NCBI GenBank assembly: GCA_023374025.1
Contig: SIJG01000212.1
Location: forward strand, 1 to 64,000
Length of the DNA: 64,000 nucleotides
Source of the DNA: Heterodera schachtii
Taxonomy: Eukaryota; Nematoda; Chromadorea; Rhabditida; Heteroderidae
Direction: 5' to 3'
Within the stretch, counting starts at the first letter, position 1, and each line of letters opens with the position of its first letter. Below, one piece after another: positions 19,738-33,426 of this stretch. The position numbers were made by a program, and so were the translations under genes. A model generated the notes under the pieces. That model made no database searches. It was not told where the DNA came from and saw only the letters and a list, made by a program, of their open reading frames with translations.

Positions 19738-20385
19738 GTGCCGCCGCTACCCCCATCGCTTTCATTTCCATTTTTTCGGGTCCTGTTGTTAAATTAAATT
19801 TAATTATTTACTGTTTGGTAACCCCAAAACCACCAATTACCATCATTTTAACTTCTGCGCTCTTTCCCAATTGTTTTTTTGGTGCCAAAATATCGCCTCC
19901 GTCGCTTTCTTCTTCATTGTTCTGGTCCTGTTGATGTTAATAAATTGATGCCGTTTGGCAAACCAAAAACCACCCATTATCATCATTTTAGATGCTGCCC
20001 GCTTTTCAAGTTGTTCTTTTGCCGGCGCGGTAAATGATGACAAAGTGCCGCCGCTGCCCCCGTCGCTTTCTTCTCCATTGTTCGGGGGGTCCTGTTGCTG
20101 TTAAATTAAATTGATGCCATTTGGAAAACACAAAACCACCCATTACCATCATTTTGGCTGCCGCCCGCTTCTCCAATCGTTTTTTTTACAGGCGCGGTTG
20201 ATGATGACAATGTACGCCGCTGCCCCCATCGCTTTCTTCTCCATTATTCGGGTCCCGTTGCTATTAAATTAAATTGATGTGCTTGGCAAACCCTAAACCA
20301 CCCCTTGGCACCATTTCGTGTGCCCGTTTTCCAAATTTTTTTGTGCTGCCCCCGTCGCTTTCGAATTCCTGTTGAATTTTTCAAT
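19738..20385. repeat. About 4.5 diverged tandem copies of a ~155-bp unit
   Basis: Repeated phrases are gtgccgccgctgcccccgtc, gctttcttctccattgttc, gtcctgttg, aaattgatgcc, aaaaccacccatta and ccatcatttt; copies start near 19738, 19887, 20044, 20212 and 20338. Copies differ by substitutions and small gaps. No long frame is maintained in the units, so they are probably non-coding. They fill the segment between the last gene and the right inverted repeat. Confidence 0.8.
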
Positions 20386-20830
20386 TTAATTTCACTTTAA
20401 TACACCGCCCACCCCGCCCCCCCCCCCATCACCGTCATTTTGGTCGCTCGTTTTCCAGACCGCAAAACCATAGCCATTTTAAAAACAATTACGGAATGGC
20501 TAAAAAAAATATATATAAATTTTATTTGTGGTGAGGGCGAATTGAAATGAGCAAATGCAATTCGGAACATTTTTCCAATGGAATGACCCCCACGCCCTCC
20601 CTCACTTTTTCCTACACAAAAATGGCGTCCTTTTCTCCGTTCCATTCCAAATCGATTGTTGACCTCCCCCAGCCCACTCACATATATTTGTACAAAAAGT
20701 TTTTTATTTTGTTCATATGGCGTAAATTCTAATTAAGAATAATGAATATATTGAATTTTTTATTAAAAAATTGGTGATTAAAAAAAAACTAGGGCGTCCC
20801 ACTCCCCCGTCCTATACATAAATTAAATAT

Positions 20831-20948
20831 TGACGACGGTCCCTGCCTTCCAGGCTTCCCCTCCCCCGGCGCGGGGTCGCGTGCCGCCTCTGACGACGGT
20901 CCCTGCCCTCCGGGCTTCCCCCTCCCCCTCCTCTGACGACGGTCCCGG
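20831..20948 (-). repeat. Right inverted repeat of the Polinton-like segment
   Basis: Mirror of the left arm, with three GACGACGGTCCC phrases. A fourth, diverged phrase (GATGACGCTCCCGG) and more GC-rich sequence follow outside to about 21055, so the arm may derive from a longer tandem repeat that is fuller on this side. Confidence 0.9.
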
Positions 20949-21153
20949 TTCTTCCTTTCCCGCACAGCACCCCACCCACTGACACCTCCCCCTCCCGGAC
21001 CCCCCTCTCCCCTCCTCTGATGACGCTCCCGGCTCAGGCACGGGCTCGTGCGCGAAATTTTTATTGAGATGAAAATAAAAATTGGAGTGAAAAGAGAAAT
21101 TTTTTGAGAAAAAATTAAATCAATTAATTAATTTCTGTTAAGGATCTATACAT

Positions 21154-21226
21154 ATATATGTAGCCTAGTGGTTATGCCTTCCGTCTTTCATTGTTTGGCC
21201 CTTGGGTTCAATTCCCTATTGGGATA
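21154..21226 (+). repeat. tRNA-like SINE head or pseudo-tRNA
   Basis: TAGCCTAGTGG at 21161-21171 fits the polymerase III A box, and GGTTCAATTCC at 21205-21215 is a perfect B box at tRNA-like spacing. A T-arm (ttggg/cccta) can be drawn, but the seven bases before the A box do not pair with those after the T-arm, so no intact acceptor stem exists. A tRNA-derived SINE or decayed tRNA is the best reading. Confidence 0.6.
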
Positions 21227-21407
21227 TGATAGTTTTCACATTTTTTAATTACTTTAATTGAAATTTAATTAAAAAGAAACTTTCTAACATTAAAAATAAT
21301 TTTTCTCTATTTTTAAAACAGCATTGGACCCATTAATTAATCAATGATTGGACATTTTTTTTGGACAAAATCTATTAATCACTTCACTCAAAATTTCAAA
21401 ATTTTCA

Positions 21408-21610
21408 CGGCGGCGCCTATCGGCACCGCCGGACCCCCATTTTACCTTATTTTTTTAAAACTTTGATCCCAAAATTGCAAAAAATAGCCCTTTATTTTCC
21501 TCAAAAAATTGGCTCAAAAACGTAAATTTGTTCATTTTTTGGAAAAAATCTGCTAACAAATCGCATTAAAAATTACAAATTTTTTCCGGTGGCGCCTATT
21601 GGCACCACCT
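21408..21610. repeat. Pair of GC-rich palindromes, locus 2
   Basis: CGGCGGCGCCTATCGGCACC at 21408 and CCGGTGGCGCCTATTGGCAC at 21586 each fold on themselves with a four-base loop. They lie 178 bp apart within AT-rich DNA, each preceded by similar sequence (tggacaaaatctattaatc against tggaaaaaatctgctaac), so they are two units of one repeat. Confidence 0.7.
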
Positions 21611-24600
21611 GTTCTATTTTTTAACTAATGGAAAATACGCTTATTATTATAACACCCAATTTTATAAAAAAAAACATTATTAAATAAACAAAATTTTTGT
21701 TTTTCAACAGATTTCAAATGATACAAAGAATATGTATGGTTTACTTCATTTTTCCACAAATGGTTCTGATTTGGTTTTTGGCAATGTTTCTGGTTTTATG
21801 TCTTCTGTTGCCTGATAATTGCAATATTCTGTCTTAATGAGTGCACTGCTTTTAAATATTTTGTCATAATTTATACATTTACCATAAAGTTCATCGTACT
21901 TTAGCTCAAATTTTAAAAAAAAGTAATATTTGCTATATAAATATATAATTCATTTTTTTGTATTATTATTCATGTATTAATTAAATACTAATTCGATTAA
22001 AAATTATTTTTTTAATTTCATCATATGATCTACAAATGACAAAAAATCATTGAATAGACTCATCAATTATTATTATTTGGAATATAACGATGATTTGGTC
22101 ATTTCTGAATAAATTTAAAAATCAAAAAGTTCACCGCCGAAAGGTCAAATAATTAAATATTATAAATAAAATAATTATTTTCACAATTGCAAAAATAAAA
22201 CGGAAATAAAAAAAGAAATAAATGAGTATAATTGTTCCCCAAGATTCGGGATAAACATTAGCTCATGCGCTCTCGGTTCCCAAGAGCCAAATGGATCATG
22301 GAAGATTTCACGACGATTCTGAGTCTATTATTCGTTTAATATTCCTTTAATCTGATATTGAAATTTGTTTGTTTATTTTGTAATCTAATAGTCAATGGGT
22401 CGGCCCGATTCTTTAACTTATAAATTAAATAATGTAGGTTTAGCGTTGAAGAATTAATAAAAGGGCCGAGTGTAAAATTAAAAATTCCAAAATGTAAAAG
22501 CAAAGGAAGGAATCGATGAAAGTAATGAGGCAATGGAAGAAAAAAAAAGAAAGGATTCAGAAAGTGCTTTTGGATGACGAGATTTATTTACTTCTTGAAG
22601 AAGAGGAGCGAATGTGCTTGAGCCATAGAAAGGCCAAGAAACCGAGAAATTCAGCTTTTTTGAGTCATGTTGGAATAAACGAAATCAAAACCTAATGGAA
22701 AAAGTTTTTAGACAATTGAAAAATTGGAAAATTAATTTAAAATAAAATATTTACTGTGAAATAATAAGAAAAAGTTTAATCTATCTATATAATTATAATT
22801 AAAATATTATCAATACCCGAATACAATTTAGTGAAAACAAACTCCAAAGCATTTTCCTTTAATTATTTGATTAGCTAAATTTAATTATCATACCAAAAAG
22901 ATGAAGTATTAAAAGAAATGATAACTCCAGTGGAGAGTCGAGAACTATGCCTTGTGGAGAAAGTTATACTATTCTTAAAATACGGTAAATAATAATTTGG
23001 GCTGATACAATTGTAATAGAAACATATTTTTTAAAAGGCGGAAAAACATAAATTAAATAAATCATTATTTTAAGTCACTAAATAAATTTAATTAAATTAG
23101 TTGAAGAATAATTAATTAATAGTTTTCGATTAACAATGAATACTTTCTAGGAAATAAGGAAAAATCCCTATTTTTTTTTTGTTTAAATGAATGATAAGAA
23201 GTCTAATAAGTTTTATATTATTTAATTGAATGGAACAATGTCTAAAAGATTGTATCGTAACCGTTTATTTATAGTACGTTGTTCACATTTTTTTAACTTT
23301 TTAGTTAATTGTTTTTTAATTGATAAAAATGTATTCCTTTAATTGATTGATAGTAAAATAAAGTCTGATTTATAATTATACTGATAAATAATTTTTAAAA
23401 TTTTAAAATTGGTTTTTTATAGAATTATATGTATTCATGTCAAAATCGGTCTGTCCGTCCGCCGTAAGCACTAAAAAATAGTGTGTATTGTTATTATGAA
23501 TAAAAACATTTAAAAACTACAAAAATGAATTAATTTTCATAATATTAATAGGATCATTATTCAATAATAGTTTAGTATATTCCGTTGTACAAAATTTTTA
23601 ATTAATGAAGCTCCAATTATTTATGTTTTGTTTTCCCTTAATTGGTTTTCTTGCTGAATATTTACGTATTTCGTTAATCTCATTGAGAGCTTATTATAAG
23701 CATGAAAAAACAGGATAGAATTATCTCTCTTATAAATACGTATACATCATTATAAGTAAAAATGAAAAGAGAATAACACAAAATAATTAAGACAAGGAGC
23801 CAATACATGTTTGTTTTTTATAATTCACTTTACAAATTCTTTTATATATTTCAATAGTTTATTTTCTCTTTATTAAGAATGTCAATCGAAATTTTTAGTG
23901 AATTAAATTTTCATTAGAATTTTAATTTTCGAACATTCAAACACAATCAATTATTTTGAATATAAAATAAAGCATATATGTTATTACTTTAAGGAATATT
24001 ATCATATTAATATAAAAACAAATTAGGATAGATTATAAATTCCACATTGCGATATGATAATTATTATTTTTTATAAAAGAATTAGATTATATTTCTTTTC
24101 TATATCTGCGTTAAACGAGTTATTTTGCATTAATTGAATTTCCTGATTTAATTAATTATCATTTCATCTGTTTGAATAGTTTATTAGTAAAATCGATAAA
24201 GTAAATTATTTATTTTTGAAAGTTTTTGAATTTTTCAAATTGTAGTTTTTTTTTATATCGATGTTCTCGTTTGTTTTATTTATTAGTAACATTTATTTGC
24301 ATAATAAAAATTTATAGATTTATTAAATATTATGATTCTTTATTTTTTATTTGATTCTGAACAGAACTTTTTCTTCAATTCATTTCTTTACCAAAAGCAA
24401 AAAAAATGATTCACATTGACGAAATCAAACTGAGTAGTACAAACATTTAAATATTTAAAATTGCTTTGGTTATTTTAATCTTTTTCTTTTTGTCTCATTA
24501 AATAAAAATGAAATTTGGTAATTTTTGAATCAATTTAAATTTTGTAATTTAGGTAATGACTGTTACGCAAACGGAAAAATATGTAAAGATATAATAATAT

Positions 24601-27600
24601 GCTAAAAACATAGGCCAATCAATATTCAAAAAAGGTTTTAAAAACCTCCATTCAAAAAATTTAGCAGTATTTTTTCAGATTTTTCTGCTAATTTAAAATT
24701 GAGTTGTTTGTTAAAAATTTTATGTTATTCCGGATAATTACAATACAGATTTTAAAATTCATAAGGTAATTTAAGAAAATAATTTATTTATTCTTGCTAT
24801 AATGTTTATGTCTTATAAATTTGATTAGAAATTATCTTGTACATTAATTTTATCATAAAAGATTTATTTAAACAGAAGGAAATACTTAGGATATAAATTC
24901 ACAGAAAAACTAGTAACAAATTATATTTAACCAACTAACAAAATATACAAGCTGAACAATTTATAAAGGTGCCAACGAGATAATCCATAAATAAATTAGA
25001 TATATATATATATATATTTAATATTATTATATATTTTTTCAATTCTCTCATTACTATAATAAATTTCAAGTTCTCAAAGCTAATTTTTTTAAAGATTTTA
25101 TTTGCTATAAAAATTATGATTAAAAAAATAGAAAATATTAAATTCCTTTTTATATTACTACTGGTTATTTTAAATTATCAAATTTACTAATATATTACTT
25201 TAAATCTTTTATGCTGCAGCAGATTTTTAAAATTTTTAAAATTAAGGGGATATTGTAGACAAATTGCAATGGTATAATACTATAATTATATATTTTTTCT
25301 TTCTATCACTAGGGTTGGATTTTTATGTGAGAAAAAGTTGGATTTTGCTCAATTTGATATTGGTAATACGGTTCAGATTTAGCATATAAAAAACCTATCC
25401 ATACTTATCACATATTGAAATCTTTTATTAAATTATTTCTTATTCCTTAATATTCATATTTAGTAAGTAATATGTATTGTTAATTTATTTATTATCACGG
25501 CCGCGATTCCTTTAATTATTGCTTCTCTACTTCGTTTGTCATTGATTTTAGATTATTACAAAATCAAGATGAAGATGCTAATTTATATTGTTAATTTTTG
25601 AAATTAAATTTTATTAATGTTTTCGTTAGTTATATTACGTAATGTACTTTTTACTCAAAATTTCAGCAAATAAATAAATGTTAAATAAATTGTTAACTTA
25701 ATAATTAAATTTACACTAAAGGACTTATGCGTGATTTCTATATTTTATCGGAAAATTTAGATTAAATTTTAAATCCAATTTTTTAACTTTTTTAATTGCT
25801 GTAAAACATAATGTATATTTAAATGTTTTAAAATATTATTAAAATCTCTCTTATTTCATCCCGCAATAATCTTAATCGTTTATGTTTTTTATTAAATTTA
25901 TTTACTGAAGTACCTCTGATTAGTTATAATTATGATTATTACATTTTATTTCGCCTCTTTATTAAGTGGTCAAAGCCGGATCGATTTTCGAGCTTATCTC
26001 AGAACTATAGTTGGTTCGAGCAGCAAATTATAGAAATATTATTTTTATTATTCATTAATTTTTATCTATTTTGGTTCTTTATAAAATTAAAATGCATATT
26101 TTATAAAGCGCCAAATATATGATTATTTTTTTACTGAATTTTTTAAATATAGTCTGTTTTTAATTAAATTTCATTTATATTCTATAGTCATTCTTATTTC
26201 ACTGGTTGTTATGCATTATTAGAATATTTTAGCGAAAATTTTATATATGAAATAAATTTATTTAATATATTATTTTTTTATATTTTATTCAATAATTTAT
26301 TTTTTTAATCATACTCAAGTTAAATTAATTTGTTATTATGCAATATTATTCAAACATTAATTTTTATCCTATTAAGTCACTGCTTTTAGCTATCAAGAAT
26401 CAGGCCTCGTAACAGAGATTGGAAGGGTGAAATTTCTTTTAAAAATTAATAATTTTGTGTTACTTAGTGCACGGATAAGAACAACATGGAATTTTTTATA
26501 AATTTTATTAAATTAGAGAACTTTTCAATGTTCCAAGCAGCTTTCAAAAAAAAAAACGTTAAATCTCACATATATTCTTATGTATTTACCCACCCATTAT
26601 TTATATGTTAAATTATTTTATTTCAATAAAATTATTTAATTTTCATTTTTTTGTATTACCTTTAGCTGATATTTGGAGTTATGGTTAGGGTTTTTCATAT
26701 TTTTTGTTAATGTTCTTTTAAATAATACATTTATATTACATTTAATAATTAAATTGTTTTCAATTATTTTTAATTCAAGTATATATCTTATTTTTTAATT
26801 ATTACTTTTTTTTGGTTATTCATAGTATTTTTCTTTTATTTTTATGTTGATACTTTCACTTGTTCAGACTACTACCAAAGTTTCCGATTTTCTCCTCCAT
26901 AGAGGTATTGAAGCGCCATTGAAGTATGATATATTTATTTTCAACAAATATTCACAAATGCATATATATTAAACATTTAATTATTAACTTATTTTATTTT
27001 TTATTGTTTCAAAATTTATCGTTTAGATTATTAATTTGAATCCTCTTTCTTCATTGATCTAAGAACGGAACAATGGTTATTTTCGTGTTATGAGACTTGT
27101 TTTTTCTTTGTATAACATTGGCAATTAAGATTTCTTCATTCACTTTTTGTCTATATTATTTTGTTCTTTTATGAAAATAATGTTTTTTAATGATTTTCAT
27201 AACTTGAAAACAATTTTTTCTATTTATTTGCACGAGGCCAACCGGAAATTCAACTTCAAGAAACGCGTATGGATGGATTATTGATTTTTTGTACTTTCGG
27301 TTTTATGTTTTTTTTTTTATAGAAAAATATATGCTTATATTCATAGAATTTTATATATTTTGTTTAATTATCAATAAAAAAAGATGTTTTAAATTGGGTT
27401 GATTATTATTAACACCAATAAAAATAGAACATGCTAAATTTGTCGGCATCTCTAAATTATATTACTTTTTTATTTAAAAAAATTTAAATTCGATGTTATA
27501 TATTTATTTTTTATATATTATTTATTTACTAACATATTTTGGAAAATCAATTTGATGTCAGAAATACTGGTAAATAGGAATTATTTGTAGGTTTTCCAAT

Positions 27601-28967
27601 TTAATTTAGTTGCTTATACAAATTTTTAGCTTTGAAAATTTTTTTTAAAGCTTATTCATGTTGCCTGAACAAAGCTTGAATTTTGTTGGGTGCACATTAT
27701 CTTATTCGAATTGTAGCTATTTGGCATGGGATTAAAAACGAAAATAATAATAGAAAAAGCATAATTAAAATACAAAATTTGAATTAAGAAGTTCTATATA
27801 GAAAAAGACATTGATCACTAGAAATATTTTAAAATACAATTATAAAAAAAGAATTTTAAAAAATGAAATGAAATTTGGAAGTTACCCAAATTTTACCCAA
27901 CCTACTAAAAAAAGTAGTGATTTTCCAATTGTAATACCAAATTAAAATCAATAAAACCTCATACATAATAACCAATTTAAACAGAAAATGATGAAAAAGG
28001 GAAATTATATTATTCAAGTGACTTATTACAAAAAAAATAAATAAAAGAAAATACGCTTTTCTAATTCTTTTTTGCCGTAAGCCATTCCACGTTTCATCAC
28101 ACACCGCCATGAAACATTGGTCGTATGCATTGACTAAAATTTTTGTCATCTACTAATCGACCACCCACACCCTAAGGTAATTAATTATAAAATTTGGTAG
28201 TTACTCATAAAATCTTTGTATTGCTAAATAAAAATATGATTGGCATCTATGAATGTTCAAATTAAAATATTCACTAAAAATTAAAAAAATTAATGTGTAA
28301 AAAATATTTGAATATTTTAAAAGTTGAAATTATTAGAGTTTAAAAATAAAAAAATTATTTTATTTTATCTAAAGTGATTAATATTAACAAATTTATTTTG
28401 TTATATATAATTCGAATTATACTAAATCGAATGCAAACCAACCGCCATATAATAGCATTATTACGCACTTTTTTTTGTATAATAATTAAACCTTAAATTT
28501 TATTTAGATGTCTTTTGAAAAAAAATTAATATTCTAATCATGAATAATTTGATAACAAACAAATATCTTGAAAAAGATGGAATAATGCTATATTGAAGTT
28601 AACTTGGTAATATACATAATTAATTTATTAATTTTAAATTAAATTTAAAAATGAATATATTAAACACCAAAGTGTCTAAATTAGGTGAATGAAACAATAA
28701 TTAAAATAAAAAAAAATAAAAATATATAAATTACCCTAAGATTTTAAATAAATTATACGCATAAGACATATTTACATTTAGCTAAATAACTATAAGTCAA
28801 ATGAAAAAGAGTTAACAAAAAATTTATTATAAACGAAAAGTAATATCAAACAAAAAATAAGTGAAATAAAAGCATTTAAAGTATTTAAATCTAACTGATG
28901 GTGAAAATTAATTGGCTAACTAACGATAATTTAAATAAGACTATCGCAACTCAGCATAAAAGAATAT

Positions 28968-29065
28968 AGCCGATTAATGAATATAAGGGCAGTTATATTA
29001 AACATTTAACTAATTTAATTATAGCCGATTAATGAATATAAGGGCAGTTATATTAAACATTTAAC
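28968..29065. repeat. Two adjacent ~56-bp direct copies
   Basis: The phrase starting atagccgattaatgaatata occurs twice in a row; a third diverged version starts near 29552 (atagacggttaatgaattaa) and is followed by the same downstream sequence (ccagatcgct and so on) as the second copy. So a unit of about 580 bp is partly duplicated. Confidence 0.75.
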
Positions 29066-29324
29066 TAAAGCAACTTAATTAAACTTTCAAAGAAAGAATA
29101 AATTCTACTGCGACCAGATCGCTGAATAACAATTAAAAAGATAAACGACAATTAGAAAGAATGAAATGAAATTCATATTAAAAGGATTGAAATTGAAAAC
29201 AATAACTCTTTTAACTATTAAAATAAAAGAAGAGTGAAAAAATATATTAGTATAAATATCTGTTGTTGCTATTGCACGCGCAAATCTAAATTTCCTCCTT
29301 ATGTATTGCTGCCATTTCAAATCG

Positions 29325-30480
29325 AGTTACCAAGAGAAGAAACAAAAATAAAAAATAACTTATAGAAAATTAATTAATGACAAAAAGTAAACAAAAGGAA
29401 AATTAAAATTTTTAATTTGTTTGTCTAAATCAATTTTTTTTTTTGAAATAAACAGTTAAAAAATTCTTCGTTGAGAAAATTTTAGGAATTTCTAGACAAA
29501 TTTATTTAGAGTTATCATTGTTGTTCAAATTATTTAATAAAGATTTAATTATAGACGGTTAATGAATTAAGGGCATTTATATAAAAATTTAACTAAATCA
29601 ACTTTGTTAAACTCTCAAACAAAAAATAAATTCTACTACTACCAGATCGCTAGAATAACAATTAAAAAGATAACCGACAATTAAAATAAATTATGTTTAA
29701 CTATTTAATATATTTAAAAATAAAAGGAGAATGAAAAGACACATTAATATAAATATATGCTATTTATATTGCAACATTTCTATGGTTCTCTTCAGCATAC
29801 AACAATATTAACTTAGAATGGTTAGCAAATCCAACCGAAAATACCAAAAAAAGAAATATTAAGATTTTATGGGATTTGGTAAGTTTACTTTCGCAGAATT
29901 GTGGGCCCCAAATTCATTTAGGGGACCAATAGAGTAAACCGCACAGTCTCGAATTGTGTGGCATCTGTTGTTATTCTATTTTCATATTATTTATTTTAAA
30001 CCTTGAAACATTCAAAAAAGAATTTGTTTCAGACTGTGTAGAGGTGGAAGAGTTCATCAAAAAAAGAAATTATTCGGATGGATGAAAAATATACAAAAAT
30101 TTAAAAAGAAAATACAAAATTTTAAAAATAAAATGTAAAAATAAATTTTCATTTTCTCTTATTTTAATTTACTGATGGATGAGCATGCTCCAGTGACATC
30201 ATCTAAACCAATATCATAAATTTACAATTAATTTACAATTTTTACTATTTATCCGTTATAATTAATAATTAAATTCACGTATGCCAAATTTATGCCTGAA
30301 AATTTCCCAGCACTTCTTTCGTACTGTACAATTGGTACGGTAGGTGATTTGAAATATCAAGTTGACAAGAGAAGAAAAAAATACGAAATAACTTATAGAA
30401 AATTAATTATTGACAAATCGCAAACAAAAGGGAAATTATATTAAATTTTTAATTTGTTTGTAAAAACATAAATTATTTTA
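29325..30480. repeat. Direct repeats of ~115 bp, 1.04 kb apart
   Basis: 29325-29440 and 30360-30475 share taacttatagaaaattaatt, caaacaaaag and tttttaatttgtttgt in the same order with minor changes. Together with the 28968 family this shows that the 28.9-30.5 kb stretch grew by duplication. Confidence 0.6.
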
Positions 30481-33117
30481 ATTAAGTTATTTAACTGCCT
30501 TATAAATCTCCCGCCAACAATAAGTAAACAGCTATTTGTTAGAGAATTGTACAATTTCAGGAAGTGAAACAAAACATAAATCTAATAATGTGCAAATCTA
30601 TGCTTCTTTTAACCTGCTCTTGTGTAATTTGTTTTGGGTAATGAATTTTAATTTATAAATAATTTAGGTTTAGCACCTACACATTAAACAAAGTTTTTAC
30701 TCTAATTGATCAATTTTTTATTGATAAAAACCTTTGAAATTCTATTTTTGCAAAATCTATTAATTAAAATCAAACATCAAAAATTTTTCACGGCGACTTA
30801 TCGTCAATTTAATTATCAAAAGCATTTTTTTCTTATCATTTTGGTATTTTCTTTTGCATTTCGTTTTTCAACTTTTTCAAAATTTATTATTTTTTCATTT
30901 TATTTTTCATTTCATATTGCGATAAAATATCATTGCTTGTTTAAAAATTAAGCATATTTAATGAAATGTATGTTTAATCATAATATTGTATAAAATAAAC
31001 AATAAATTTATACTTGGTTACCTATATACCAAATAATTAACTTATTAAAAATAACAAATAATTCTTATCAATTTCATTATGCGTTGCTAATATCTACCAT
31101 AAACTTTTTTTAAATCATAAATCTTAATTGATTTTAAATTTATTTGTCATTATATATAATTCGCAACATGGCCTCTAAAAGATGAACATTTTCCTGACAA
31201 GCTGTATATCGTTCTTTTTTTTGTTTATTTAAATTTTATTTTCGTTTTTCTATAGTAATATTTTTTATCATTTATAACCTTTTGATTTGGAATATTTTTA
31301 ATATATATTTTTATTTTTTAAATTGCTAATATACTAACAATTTGAAAGAATTTTTTTGATGTGCTTTTTAATGATTTGAATAAATTTTTAACTTTTTCCA
31401 TATGGTAATTTATATATTGTGCAAAATATTATTTATGCCTAAATAAATTAAATAATTGAACTTATCATTAAAACCGATTAGATATTTAATAAATATGAAT
31501 ATATTATTTGTCTGAAAAGTACAAACGGAATTAATCAATCTTTTTAAAAATATTGTTTACTAATTGACCAAAAAAGCACAATATTAGTAATTGCAATATT
31601 GTAAATTTATTTAATCTCGTTAGATTTTTTAATTAACTCTTAATTAGTAATCTTTATATAAATTTTGAGTTTTGAAATTAATTTTATGACGCATCGATAA
31701 GTTGCAAAACTACTGCGCATATAAAATAGCGCAAGTTCATTCTTTATTTATAAAAAGACAATAAGAAAATCCGAATACATACAAGCAAAATTCTTAGTCA
31801 CAAAACTAAGTAATATAAAAATATAAAAACACAATTGGGTAACAAATGAAAAAATATGAAATTTTTCAAGAACAATGTATTAATCATATAAAGGCTAATA
31901 TTTTTTAACCCAAGTACGAAAATAAATTAGAAAAAATTAAATATGCAACATTTTTTACAAAATATAAATTATCTTTTAAAATTTACAATTCATATTCTTG
32001 TAAGTTAATTATTCAATTTTAACCTTTCGGCTGTGAATCACTCTTCTCCCAATTACGCTAGAATAAATAAACCTATACATGATAATTTAATAAAATTCTG
32101 AACTATATGAGTGATGCACAAAATCGAATAATAAGACAAATGATTTAATCTAATAAAATTTCAAAAAATAATAGTTTATGGTTTAGTATTATATAGATTT
32201 TCTAACTCGTATCTACAATAATATTTGTTTCTATTTTTTAAATCAATTGGGACAATTTACATTTCTTTAAACACAGAGAAAAACACATAATATAAATTAA
32301 TATTAATACGTTTGTTTATATCTATTTAGATTAAAATAAAAATGAAGATTAGTGTGACGAGTCCTTAAAATTAATTGTTTAGTAAATAAACTTTTTTAAA
32401 TGCAAGTTAATTATGCTAATGCTAAAAAATCTAAATATTAAAAGCTTTTGTGCATCGCGAGGGAAAATTTTTGTATGATACTCATTTAAACCAAAAGTGA
32501 TGTAGTTTTTTACTTTATTTATTTTAGTTCTTATTTGATATTTTTAAATAGAATCAGGTGGCGTAATATTTCCCTAATTTGCTTATTTTTTATTAAAATT
32601 TTGATATTTAACAATGTTAATTTGTTTGATTTTATGTATTTAAAAGACCATTTTATGAAAAGTAATTATTAATATTTAAAAGATGTTTTTCCATCTTGGT
32701 ATATTTTAAAAATTTAAGTTATTTCACTTTCATTTTTGTTTTAGAATAAATATTCTAAGACTATTAGGAATTAAGCCTCAATATTATCCATCTGAAAAAA
32801 TTAATCAATAATATTACTTCTAATTTTTTAAGTAATTTCCTACACATAAAACTTTAGAGTTTAAAACTAGAATAGTTTGTTTAAACATCATACATCAATT
32901 TGTTCTTTTATGCCGTCAAAAACTGCACATACGGTTTTTCCTGTTTTTTTACTTAAAAATCATTAATAAATTTTTGATTTTTAATGGAAATTTTTAACAA
33001 AAATACCAATATTTGCTCAAAAAGCAATTAAATTTCTAAGGATTCTCTATTAGATTGTATAATTTCAATAAAATTCATCAAGTTAGAACAAAGTTATAGC
33101 CAAAAGTACATAAGGAA

Positions 33118-33225
33118 TCACTACCCGATCGGGGTGCCCAACCCCTGACATTTAAACTCCCCCGACCCCCGACATGTGCCCCCCGGCGGTCCTCGCACCC
33201 CAGTCGGGGAGCAATTCTAATTGGA
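33118..33225. other. Isolated GC-rich island
   Basis: About 100 bases rich in C and G (cccgatcggggtgccc, cccccgacccccgacatg, ccccggcggtcc) inside sequence that is otherwise about 80 percent A+T. No frame, tRNA boxes or terminal repeats were recognised. It may be a fragment of an insertion. Confidence 0.6.
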
Positions 33226-33426
33226 ATATTCGAGGACAAGTTTATTTTGCGTTTTTTATGATTTTTTAATAAAGTAATACAATAATCTAAAAGGAAAAAC
33301 AGTTTAAAAAACTAAAAAATCTAATTTTTTTCGCTCTGAATGAAAAAAATTCTAAAAATAAAATTAAAATTCTAAATCGAAAAAATCTTTTATGCTTAAA
33401 ATATGGTAATAAGGTAAGTCCACGCA

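Larger units (their letters stand above)
16106..20948. mobile_element. 4.84-kb Polinton/Maverick-like segment bounded by inverted repeats
   Basis: The segment is delimited by inverted GC-rich arms of 119 and 118 bp. Inside, on +, lie an acidic protein, a packaging-type ATPase, a small basic protein and a conserved 102-residue protein in tight order with overlaps or short gaps, an arrangement seen in Polinton/Maverick and adintovirus-like elements of animals. Protein-primed DNA polymerase, RVE integrase, protease and capsid genes are not present, so this is either a much reduced non-autonomous derivative or a fragment captured between other repeats. The usual 6-bp Polinton target duplication was not identified: flanks are ttaag on the left and ttcttc on the right. 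Confidence 0.7.
21230..33110. other. Long AT-rich stretch without a supported gene
   Basis: About 80 percent A+T by eye, many short homopolymers, no frame above about 100 codons, and no exon series with matching phases. Only short repeats stand out (28968-29065 and the ~1-kb spaced copies listed separately). The open frames present are short, A/T-driven and lack any domain. Confidence 0.7.
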
